DNA from: Pipra filicauda
Taxonomy: Eukaryota > Chordata > Aves > Passeriformes > Pipridae
NCBI RefSeq assembly: GCF_003945595.2
Contig: NW_024104318.1
Location: 496,001-560,000 of the forward strand
Reading direction: 5' to 3'
DNA: 64,000 nt
Part shown: one piece after another, positions 27,808 to 37,500 of the stretch
Numbering within the stretch: the stretch's first letter is position 1
How the letters are laid out: the number at the start of each line of letters is the position of its first letter
Position numbers and translations under genes: made by a program
The notes under the pieces: model-generated
What the model saw: the letters and a program-made list of their open reading frames with translations, nothing else
The model's database searches: none
What the model was told of the DNA's origin: nothing

Positions 27808-27929
27808 AGACCACCTCCGGGAGGATCCGCCGCGGAGGCTGAGTGAGGGATCCCCGCTGAGGGCAGCGGGGTCGCAGCGCTGGGTATCTTGGAGAGACGC
27901 TCCGAGGCATCAGTTTGTGGTGGTGGTGG

Positions 27930-27995
27930 ATGATTTTTTTGGGGTGGGCGGGGTGGGGGCTGTGTATGCGGGAGAAGGAAGGGGTGGGAATCTGA
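27930..27995 (+). promoter_or_regulatory. Upstream ORF 2 in the presumed KCNMA1 leader (21 codons)
   Basis: A weak-context ATG (T at -3, A at +4) opens a 21-codon frame that runs through the G-quadruplex motif at 27941-27959 and ends at TGA. It may be poorly used. No peptide function is suggested. Confidence 0.25.
27941..27959 (+). promoter_or_regulatory. G-quadruplex motif with single-base loops in the KCNMA1 leader
   Basis: Four runs of four, three, four and five guanines are separated by single bases (T, C, T). One-base loops are the arrangement expected to give the most stable parallel quadruplexes. It lies on the sense strand about 380 bases before the start codon, so it could fold in the mRNA leader as well as in DNA. 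It also overlaps a GGGCGGGG GC box, so a transcription-factor role is an alternative. Confidence 0.65.
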
Positions 27996-28133
27996 GGAGG
28001 AGACTATATTTTTATTATTATTTTTAATTTTTTAAACATTATTTTCACCGTACAACGAGGACGCTCGGAATTCACCGGCTGACGGCTCCCGAGAGGGACC
28101 CGGGAATTGTGCGGTCGCTTTTCTTCACCTGCT

Positions 28134-28176
28134 CTTTTTTTTTTTTTTCTTTGTTTTGTTTTGTTTGTTTGTTTTG
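28134..28176 (+). repeat. T-rich tract in the KCNMA1 leader
   Basis: A run of 14 Ts (28135-28148) is followed by a TTTTG/TTTG-repeat stretch to about 28176. On the sense strand this is a U-rich leader segment. It could bind U-rich RNA-binding proteins or contribute to a polypyrimidine tract for the AG near 28229; neither role is shown. Confidence 0.7.
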
Positions 28177-28251
28177 ATTGGGGGCTTTTTATTTTTTATT
28201 ACTCTTCTTATCCGTTTCCCGCTGAGCAGCGGCGGCGGCAGCAGCAGCAAT

Positions 28252-28332
28252 ATGGCTGGTGATGGGTTTTTTGGGGGGCGCTGGCGGCGGGAGGAGCTCT
28301 CGGAAGCCCCTGCGCGCCCGGCTCGCTGTTAG
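28252..28332 (+). promoter_or_regulatory. Upstream ORF 3 ending two bases before the KCNMA1 start
   Basis: An ATG with A at -3 and G at +4, a strong Kozak context, opens a 26-residue frame rich in Arg, Gly and Glu. It ends at TAG (28330-28332). The KCNMA1 ATG follows after only two bases and is in a different frame, so the ORF cannot be an N-terminal extension. Any transcript containing the leader must carry it. Ribosomes would need leaky scanning or very short-range reinitiation to start at the first KCNMA1 methionine. Initiation at the downstream methionines at 28398 or 28467 is another possible outcome. Confidence 0.55.
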
Positions 28333-28334
28333 CT

Positions 28335-28649
28335 ATGGCAAATGGCAGCGGCGGCGGCTCCTACCCGGGCGGCAGCGGCGGCGGCGGCGGCATTAGAATG
28401 AGTAACAATATCAACGCCAACAATCTCAACACAGACTCGTCCTCCTCCCCCGTCAATGTGCCCAAGATGGATGCGCTCATCATCCCGGTGACCATGGAGG
28501 TGCCCTGCGATAGCCGCGGACAGCGCATGTGGTGGGCTTTCCTCGCCTCATCCATGGTTACTTTCTTTGGGGGACTATTTATCATCCTGCTGTGGAGGAC
28601 CCTCAAGTACCTGTGGACTGTCTGCTGCCACTGCGGGGTCAAAAACAAG
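28335..28649 (+). CDS. KCNMA1: KCNMA1 first coding exon (BK channel alpha subunit N-terminus)
   Basis: Encodes the first 105 residues of the large-conductance calcium- and voltage-gated K+ channel, a plasma-membrane tetramer that repolarises neurons, hair cells and smooth muscle. Residues 4-19 are a Gly/Ser-rich tract. Residues 22 and 45 are further methionines (28398 and 28467) matching the alternative starts known in mammals, the last beginning [16 protein letters not shown]. Residues 66-86 form the S0 helix, unique to Slo-type channels and important for beta-subunit coupling. Cys97, Cys98 and Cys100 form the CCHC motif, whose counterparts (53, 54 and 56 when counted from MDAL) are palmitoylated in mammals. 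The exon ends in phase 0 at AAG|GTAACT. Compared with the human protein as I remember it, the long serine run before MDAL is reduced to four residues. The upstream start was chosen for its G at -3 and G at +4 and the conserved MANG beginning. Pore, S1-S6 and RCK domains lie in exons beyond this window. Confidence 0.97.
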
Positions 28650-28655
28650 GTAACT
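28650..28655 (+). other. KCNMA1: KCNMA1 intron 1 splice donor
   Basis: AAG|GTAACT follows the codon for Lys105 directly, where the recognisable protein ends, and gives a phase-0 intron. The frame continues open for 24 more codons to 28721, but that part resembles no BK sequence and is intronic. Confidence 0.93.
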
Positions 28656-31600
28656 CCCCCTCCCTTTCCCCTTCTGCTGCCGGTGATGGTTTGGTGCGGT
28701 GCTGTTGGTGAGGAGGAGTAGTAGTAGGAGCCCAGCCTTGTAGACCAGGACACCTAGGCGAGGTGGCACTGGAGTGGACGCCGAAGGGCTATCGTTGGAT
28801 GGCAGTGTGCTGTCTGCTCTTGTGGTACGGTTGCCATGGGCTGTTGGGAGCCGTGGGGAGTGTGGCTGGAGGGTGTGAGGTGCTGGGTGCAGTCCTGAGG
28901 CGTGTCCCTGTTCCCCCCATTCTGTTCCACATAGGGACTCATTCGTTTTCATCTGGTGGCACGAAAGTTGCACCTGGTGTTCCCTCACTCTCAGTGAGGC
29001 ACATGCTGATGTAGTGGTACGGTGTGGATCAGAAGTTTATTTGCACCCCCGGGACCGCATATGATGGCGGGGTAGGAGCTTGCCTTTGCTGATCTGAATT
29101 CTCAGTTCCCTTGTGGAATGAGAAACTTTGAGAAATTTACCTTTTCAATTTTGCCACTCAAGTAAATATTTTTAAAGCTAGCTGACAATCTTTGATGCTT
29201 CTGTTTGTTAAATTAAACGTGGCTATCTAGAGGTATTCAGTACATTCATAACACACTAGATCAGTATTCTCTTAACCTAAGTGTGAAGTCTTTGAGGCAA
29301 CCTGACTGCCTCTTCGATTTTTATATATTCCCAGCTGGAAGAAAGCATGGTATGTGAAGGAAGTTCAGCTCCTGCTTTGAAGGGTCTCTTTTCAAACCAA
29401 AGCTAAGACTTGCTCGGGTCCACACTTTAGTTTTTGATTAAAACAAATGGGATAGAAAGTGTTAAGACTCTGTATTGTGAAAGTGGATTTTGACAGACCC
29501 CAAAATAGACCGGCAGCTGGAGTTTCTCCCCTTCCCTTTTCACATTTTTTGAATTACAAACGGAATAATATCTGCTTCAGTTATTCCTGGCACACAGACA
29601 CCCACAAAAACACACACACCTTTTAATATATGGTTGCTAGGTTGCTGGCTTGCTTTGACATACAGTGAGCTGTCTCCCCTTTTCTCCTGTCCCCTCCCCC
29701 CTAAACACACTTGATACAGCACATAACCCTGCTGTACGAAGGGTCCAGCATTTAGGGGAAACCAGAAACAAAGTTAGAGCCTGAGAAGTTAAGGTACTTG
29801 TTTGTTGTGTAGTTTGGATTGCCTAAATGAACCTCCACATTCCAGTTGGAAGTTAAACTATTACAGTGAACTTGGCCTATGTATGGAAGGAGTGGTTGCT
29901 AGAGTTAAGCAATAAAAGCTTTTAAGTCAACCTTAAGCATCAGGAATCCTACCAGGCAGTACTACTTCTCCATTGGCAATTTTTATTTCATTTCAAACCA
30001 AACCTGAACTTTCTTAGAGAGATGTCAGCCAGGTATGATGACACAGCTGTAATGAATTTGTGATAATAAGATACCAGTTCCTACAACAGTAAAAGGCAGT
30101 TTTCAAGAAAGGGTGAGTAGTTAAGACTTACCTTTGGTTTTTTTGAGTATTTAGCATTTTCTTCTCCATGGAATGAGACAAATCTACAGGGGCTATCAGG
30201 GGTCTGGATGAAAAAGAAAATTCTTCAAGTTATTACCTCATGCTTCTTTCCTTGAGAGAATGAAAAGTTACAGACTTGTACACAGACTTCTTTCATGTTG
30301 TGTCTTAGTGGGTATTTTTGATCAGATAATTCATTAGTGGGAGAACAGTTAAAGCAATCAGTGATTTCTTAACTGGTATAGAAAGGCATATCGCAATTGT
30401 CTTTAAAACCTCTTAGTCTAAATGTGTCAGTTTGGTAAGTAACAGGCATCATCGAGGGGTTCCAACACTTCCAGTCTGAATACTTTCACATACTATTGCT
30501 GTGTCAGGTTGTAAGACTTGAGTTTATTTCATTTTTGAGACCTCAAGTAGTTCTCTGAACGTCATTCCCTGGGGCGGGAGGATAAAGGACTCTGCAGGTA
30601 GGGGGAGATATATGTCTCTTTTTAGATCCTATTTGTTCCACTTGTAAGGGTTTCCAAGACTCTGGTGAAGAAGAACTTTCAAGGGCTGATCCTGCATTCA
30701 TTACGTGATAAAATGGGGAATTGGAGGGAATTCTCTGTATGCAAGAAGTAACTAGTTATTGCAAAACACTTTTCTAGTATTTAGGGTGTAAAGGGTAACT
30801 GAAGTAACAGCTGGAAATGTCTTAAACTTTGCTTTTATCAAGCACATGCTTTGTGCTGCATGGTGACTTGGGAAAGGCTGCCGAGGCTGCCGGTGAAAAA
30901 TGTGAATTCTTACATATGCTATGTCGACTCTATTGGACCTGCTAGCAAAAGCAATTTTAGAAGAAGTAGCTCCTCCTACTGTGGGATTGAAGAAGTTTTC
31001 TGCATATTAGGACCTTTCCTTCCCTGTGCTGCCTCTTCTTCTGCTCCACAGGTTGCAGTGGAGTTGAGTTATCCAGCATCGTCTCATGAGCTACATAAAA
31101 AGCAGTCCCAGTGAGAGAACCAAAAGGAATCTTTCTCATGTCTACTTTTTGTGTCTTCTTATTGAATAATTCACATATATATGTGAATAATTCAGAGTTA
31201 CTGTGCTAACACTCATGTCCATGTGTTATTGCAAGGAATTGCAAAAAGTTTCATTTTTTTCTCTCTGCTATATTTTAAGCTTAACATTGTATTCCATGGA
31301 TTTGTCAGTGATTGTCAACTTGACTTTATTATGTAACACTTTTTAATGACTACATAGAAGTGTCTAGGATGTGGTTTGTTGTGTTGTTTTTCCCTCTTTA
31401 ACTCATTCAATTTAAGGTTGAAATTTAAAAACATGATATAAACAGTTTAACAATTTCTGGTATGAAATTTCAATACGATTTTTTCTTGGAGATAGGAAAA
31501 TCAAGATGCTGTAAGTCAAGGATATGCAAACTGCTAACAGAATGATCAACATTTCCTCTTAAAGTTCCATGTCTAATTTATGTAATTGTATATGAATAGA

Positions 31601-34457
31601 ACATTACTCTTAATCATGTACTAAAAATGATTGCTGAGGTTTTAGGACTTTTGTGCTCCACACTTGCTTTGTGAGTTGACATTTTAAAAAAACTGTCAAA
31701 AAAAATGTAAATCTTGACCTGCGTTGTCAGTGTTTCATGTAATATGTCAGTCATTACAATTGAAGCTCTTGTATTCCTTTATTTAATATGTTATATAATT
31801 TTAGATGCAATTTTTCAAAATTAGCTACAGTCCAATGGCAAAGACTTAACAAAGGCTGTTTTTCTCCTCAGTGTTTGCATCTACATTTTTAGTGATGCCT
31901 AGATATTGTTAAAGAACTTGTCTTGTCGTTGTTTTTTCTTTATCCCTTGACCAACTCATTTCTGTTTGTGTATGAAAAGTAGAATGTGAGATTGAACTTC
32001 ATTGGGCTTTTCTCTAATACCGTTAGTTGCTCTTGTTTCTGGCAGTAGCAGAAAAATAAAATAAATATGCACGGTGACATACCCAGTAGACATAGAGGCT
32101 AAATGTTTATTATACAGTCTGTAGTTCTTTTGATTATATGGATCTCCCTCTGCATTTTCTATGCTCTTGAAGGGCATTTTCTACTGACATTATCTGATAC
32201 CATATTTTGGCTTTGAACAAACTCTAAAGCAGGAAGAGCGAGCAGTGGAATGCGAGAGCACAAGTTTGGGGCTCCTGGAGCTGGCCAGTGCAGAATGAAG
32301 TGGGATTTGTACCCTTCTGAAGAGTGTGATACCAGACCCTTTATCACTGCCCCTTGGTTCCCCAGTGAGTGATACCTCTTATGGACCTTATGTCATCGAG
32401 GCTCTAGCAGGTACAGTGTATCCTTACTGCAATGCTTTCAGTGTTTTGAAGAGCTTTCCTTCCCCACAGCCCAGGACTTGTACACATATAAAATGAAATT
32501 ATGTTATGATTATGGATAGCAGTTGTTAGCCTGAATTTACAAGCTATAATAATTTTCTTTGACATTGGTCTACATATTTTTGAAATCTAATAAATTATAC
32601 AGATCTGGTCAGTAGAAACCAAGCAACGTTCTCATTTGTTTTGCATAGAAAAATTCTGTTTTTACTGGAAATACAATATTTGCAGAAGTCTTCTTTGAAA
32701 AGTTAAAAAAAATAACCCAGAACTCCAAAGCCTGAGAAAATTTGTAAATGGAAAAATTAAAGTTTTCCTTAAAAGAGGCAGCAGTCATACCAAGCTGGCT
32801 CTCGTATATACTAGGTTGGTGATTTCCAAGGAGTACCCACATAAACATCCTCTCCAAATAAATAAACAAATTTGAGGCATGACATATTGAGAAAAGCAGG
32901 AGAGTACCCTGGAAGACACATGTGGACATGTAATACAGGGGATCCATTCGTTTAGATCTGCACGTGGAAACCTCACCTTGACTCTCTTGAAGATGTTCCG
33001 AGCAGCAGCGTATGATGAACAACTGGAAGGCTCAAGGGATTAGCAGTGGACTGTAATGCATTTTGCTTGTTAGTCACATGCACAGCCTGGCTCAGTCATC
33101 CCTGTCTCATGGCTATCAGGTGGTCTGTGCACAATTATTCTGCGCGAGTCCCCCCGGACAGGTTGCCAGTCGAGAGATGGCCATGGTGGAGAGGTCAAGT
33201 TCTGAGAGAAAAGGTAGTTGCAGCTTTTTGCAGATGCTGTTTCTACAAGTGAAAAAAGGCACCAATATGGAGAGGTGTACGCTGTTGTTTTCCATGCTGT
33301 GAAAAGGAAGATACTTTTGGCTCTCTGGAGCTCATAATGGATTTCACATTTTATAAACACATGCTAAAATTGGTTATGCGTGCAGAAAAGAAAAGGTATA
33401 GACAAGGATTTAAGCTGTAAAACAAACATTCTCTACCTAAATGTTATTTGGGTACAGCGTCATACTTATTTTCAAGGCTTTGCAACACATACATTTAAGG
33501 AGAAAATCTGCATTCAAAAAGAATATGCAACTCTCACAAGTTTGCAAATCTGTAAATGCTGGTTGAAAACTATTAGATTTCACATTTTTTTCCAGTTTAG
33601 CTCAATAGAAGAAATGCCTATAATAGCAAACAGAAAGCTTTTAAGTAATAATGATCTATGTACCCAGTTTTGATGCGGTGGGATTTCTGAATGCAGAATG
33701 AGGGCAGTTTATAGCCCCCGAGACAGAAAGACTGAAAATTTAGACAGCACTAGTTCTAAGTATAATCTCTGCAGGGACAGGATCTAATGATTATAATTAA
33801 AAAAAGCAATGGTGGTCCTTGTGTGTCCTGTACTGTTGCAAGAAAGCGGCTTGTGAATCTTAGTCATTGAGTGTCCTTCTTCAGACAAATCCTAAAAAGA
33901 AGCAGTAATCTCTAGTCAGCAGGCAAAATACAGAGCAGTAGTCAATGCTCCTTCTAAGATTGGCTCTGCTATTCTGTGGAATCCAACTCCATGTGACAAA
34001 AGTTTATGTGAATTTCAGGATTGGCTGGTGATAATTCCTCAGCAGGCTCAGGCTGCAGTTCAGCAGCAGCAAGGCATTCTGTAGCGTGAGGCTGTAGGGC
34101 AGCAAAAATCTCTGGGGAGATGTAAACATAAATAACACCAGATAAAATTAGGGAACAGGGTATCCCTTTGGTTCTACTAAACATACATAGTCACACTGTA
34201 TAAAATTATGTACTTTACATGTATGAAAATTATTGAATTGTCAGAAGTCTAAGAAGGGCACAGTGAATACAGCTTGTGGAGGTTTTCTAAGGGCAAGATT
34301 GCTGAAACATTATATGTGGGTGTTAATGGTTAAAAAATATTTTTCTCCTCCACATATGATTTTAGTGACAGAAGGAAAGGAACTACACTTTAAACAGCTC
34401 TCATAAAAAGCTGTGTTTCTGTAATGCGTTCATATGCTGCTACATGGCTGAAGGCTT
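28656..34457 (+). other. KCNMA1: KCNMA1 intron 1, 5' segment
   Basis: The first few hundred bases stay GC-rich as a shoulder of the CpG island, then the sequence becomes AT-rich. ORFs at 28763-29014 (plus) and 28575-28988 (minus) overlap one another in this shoulder and look like chance frames. A palindrome sits at 31164-31193. First introns often hold enhancers, but none can be identified by eye. Confidence 0.75.
31164..31193. repeat. Near-perfect AT-rich palindrome, also a direct repeat
   Basis: The central 20 bases (31169-31188) are a perfect inverted repeat, and symmetry extends to 30 bases with one mismatched pair. The 11-mer TGAATAATTCA also appears as a direct repeat at 31163-31173 and 31184-31194. 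It could be a paired homeodomain/POU-type site or simply an AT-rich palindrome. Confidence 0.8.
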
Positions 34458-34530
34458 AGAATCATAGAATATCTTAAGTTGGATGGGAGCCATAAGGATC
34501 ACTGAGTCCAACTCGCTACTCCTTGCAGGA
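34458..34530 (-). mobile_element. CR1 LINE 3'-end fragment
   Basis: On the minus strand the segment reads GAGTTGGACTCAGTGATCC, then a CATCCAACTTAAGATATTC block, and ends in TATGATTCT, the typical avian CR1 3' terminus. The plus strand starts AGAATCATAGAATATC at 34459. The 5' limit is uncertain and similarity may run to about 34560. It is a short 5'-truncated copy, as usual for CR1. Unlike the element at 13508 it has no tRNA-like head. Confidence 0.8.
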
Positions 34531-37500
34531 GTACAATGCCTGACTGGGAAGTGAGTGCAGAAGTCTGGTAGATCACAAGACCAGACTGGCGTTTATATGA
34601 ACTTTACACAGAGCCAAATACGCCAATTCCAAATAAGACCTCATGGTTTGTAAGTGTGTGCACTCTGTCCGTGGCACATAGGTCACCTTGGGTGACAGTG
34701 GAGGGTGGAAATGCAGCAGAAGTTAGCACTTTTAACAATAGTATAGCTGCATGAAAAAAATGAAAAAGAAAGATACCTATCTTCCATGCCTGTCAGAGAT
34801 ATATTGGTCAGGGAGGGCCCATTTTGAATTCCGATGGTATTTATAGCCTGAGAATACATCAGGTTTGCATCTTTGAGAGGAACACTTCATTTCCATATAT
34901 AGTATGCATGGTTCTGTTTAAATGAATGTGCTGCCACTGAAATGTGTTGAGTTTAGTTTGCTTTGAGATGATATATTGCTTGTATTTGTCTGAGAGTTAC
35001 AGAAACAAGAGTGTTATCCAAAGTCTGTTGAAACAGAGGGAGGCAGTCCTACTAACTTCAATGGCTTTGGACTCAGGCCTAGATGTTCACAGTGTTCTAG
35101 ATGAATCAGATTTTTGTTTTTTTAATTATTCTTATGTTAACATTTTAAGCTTTTAAAAGCATTTTGCTTTTATTGTAGTGAGGTGTATTTACTTGGCTTG
35201 TGGCCATTATATCTGAGATATCAACATTAGAAACATAATATTTAAAAATCACACGAGGTGTGTTTCCATTGCAGTCAAGAATCACACCTTCTGCCAGGCT
35301 CCCCTTGGAAATCAAAACTTGAGTGTTATCATGGCATCTCTCCTGCAAGCTGGTGTGCAATGGTAAATATTGGCTCTTTTTTTAGAACTGCAGTAAGTGC
35401 ATATTTAGTGGAACTGGTGCAGGTCCCTTGCCCCATGGGTCACCTGCAGGACAGGCGCATGTGCTGCTGCAGCCCTGAGTCCTGGAAATCCCTTTGCAGG
35501 TCCTGAGCTTCACTACCTGATTTAAATATCAGAACAGCTAACATATAGTGGAGAAAAAATCTCATCACCCCAAATCTCATCACCAGGCCAGAAGAGTTAG
35601 GAGGAGCACCATAACCTCATCAACAACTGTATCATCACACAACAACTGAGTGGCTTGTCACTGTAACTATTAAATACAAGTTGCTTTTTCATTGCTCTTT
35701 ATATAACAGGAAATAAATTAATAATATGGTTTTGTTTCCCTTTGTCCAAACAAATGCTGACTAAATATTTTGGCATTTCCTTTCTTGTTATATTTCATTC
35801 ATTTTTCATGGTATGTTTTACATTTTTATGTAATGGTTTAGCTCTTTTTTTGTTATACTAAAAGGGTAGCTCAGTTTTAATTTGTTATTATTATTACTAA
35901 TATTATTAATTAGATTAACTCTAGAACTGCTGGTATTGGATTAATTTCCTGTTTTAATTATGGGGAAACATTATTACAGATATCTTTTTTAAAAAAGCTA
36001 TTTTCAAATGGTGACTTTAGTATTACAAAAATAAAGGGAAATGTATTAGAATGATTCTTTGTGTAAGTATCTTTTAGTTATGATTATGAACAGATATTCT
36101 GCTGGACAGAAATTACTTGAAATGAGTTTGTGGCTTCTGTGACCTATAATGGTCATAATTGATGTAGAGCACTTCAGGTGCCTTCAGATGTGGTGAATCC
36201 TTTGGTTACTAATGATTTGACTTCCCTTTTTTGAAAGCGAATTTGCTGATCAACCGGCAGAAGTTGTGTGATGTTCTTACATTTTCTAGGTTATCATATT
36301 ATATTGTTTCATAAAGAAGCTGATAAACTCTACTTGGGTTTTAAGGGCTGAAGGAAACACCCCTCCTTAGTCCTTTTCCTTTTAGTCACAAGAACAGCTT
36401 AGTTAGGGGAAACTACTGCAGGGTCTGTCTATATGCGGTGCAAACATTTTCCCCCATGAGAAAATATTTTTAATGCTTTGATTATACACTTCTGATACAT
36501 TGGTTTTGTTGTATGGGAAGTTCTTCCACTTTGTATTAGTTTTCTTCTATTCCCAGTACACTTATATCCAAAGGCTTCTGATTCCTTCAGCATCAGAAAC
36601 AGGGGACTACTGGTTTTATGTTTGCATTATTTTCATATCACTTAAGGCCCTCAGCTATAAAGCACTTCTTTTCTTTCACCCTTTATTGGTCTGGTTTTTG
36701 GTTTAAGACCATACAAAATTTTACCTGACTAAATGCTGGTTTTCCTCCACTGACACTGCCTTATGTGTGTAACTTCTGGTGTTGTCTTTTCGTGAGTCAG
36801 AAGAGCAGAATTCATATTATAGATCTGTTGTTCCTAAAAGAAAACAACATTAAAAACTTCACAATTTTGATATTTGCAAAAATAATTTTGGTTTCTTTGC
36901 TGGAATGTGACCCTAGGATATAATAAAATATTTATTTACTTAAAGTGGAAAATGCTGTCCAACGCGTGGAGCTTTGACTCTGCCTGTATGATGGGATAAA
37001 ATTTTAATGTTAACGTACATGATATGTACTATAGGAAAACCTTGGTATCTTTGTGTTGCCACCTGAATGATTCTATGTGATTCTGGGAGTAGAAAAAAGA
37101 GCATTTGCTTTTCCTGATTGTGGCATTACGTTTGTTATTTAAGGTTATTTATAATTTTAAAAGAAAACTGACATGCCAGTTGTTTAGGTTAATATGGAGG
37201 ATCTGTGTCACTTGCACAAAATAGCCATTTAGACATCAAAATTTATATTTAAGATCTGAATAAGGTCTTAATCTGAATTTATTTCAGTCAAAGACAATTT
37301 CAGATCATTTTCAGAAAGAGGTATTATTGTTCTTGAAAAGCTTTTTCTTTATTTAGATGTTTGTCAATGGACATAATGGCTAAAATCCAGATATCTTTTT
37401 TTTTTAATGTTGAACTTACTCATCATAGTCTAGTCTTGAGTTGGGTTTATCTAGGACCCTGGCTTATATAAACATAGGAGCAGATACTCAAGTGTTTTTA

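Larger units (their letters stand above)
26608..28650. promoter_or_regulatory. KCNMA1: CpG island covering the KCNMA1 promoter, leader and first coding exon
   Basis: Base composition changes abruptly from AT-rich to strongly GC-rich with dense CpG at about 26608, and returns to AT-rich beyond the first exon, with a weaker shoulder to about 29080. GC boxes of the Sp1/KLF type lie at 27332-27340 and 27530-27537, and a CRE-like GCGTCATGAC at 27041-27050. No convincing TATA box is positioned for a single start, so dispersed CpG-island initiation is likely. The exact transcription start cannot be read from the sequence. Because stop codons are AT-rich, long ORFs arise here on both strands without being genes. 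Confidence 0.85.

Noticed and set aside
28650..28721. In-frame continuation of KCNMA1 exon 1 for 24 more codons
   Set aside because: A consensus donor lies exactly where BK similarity ends, and the continuation is Pro/Leu-rich intronic sequence unlike any BK isoform I know.
28575..29014. Overlapping ORFs on both strands just after exon 1
   Set aside because: They lie in the GC-rich shoulder of the CpG island, overlap each other antisense, and show no recognisable features.
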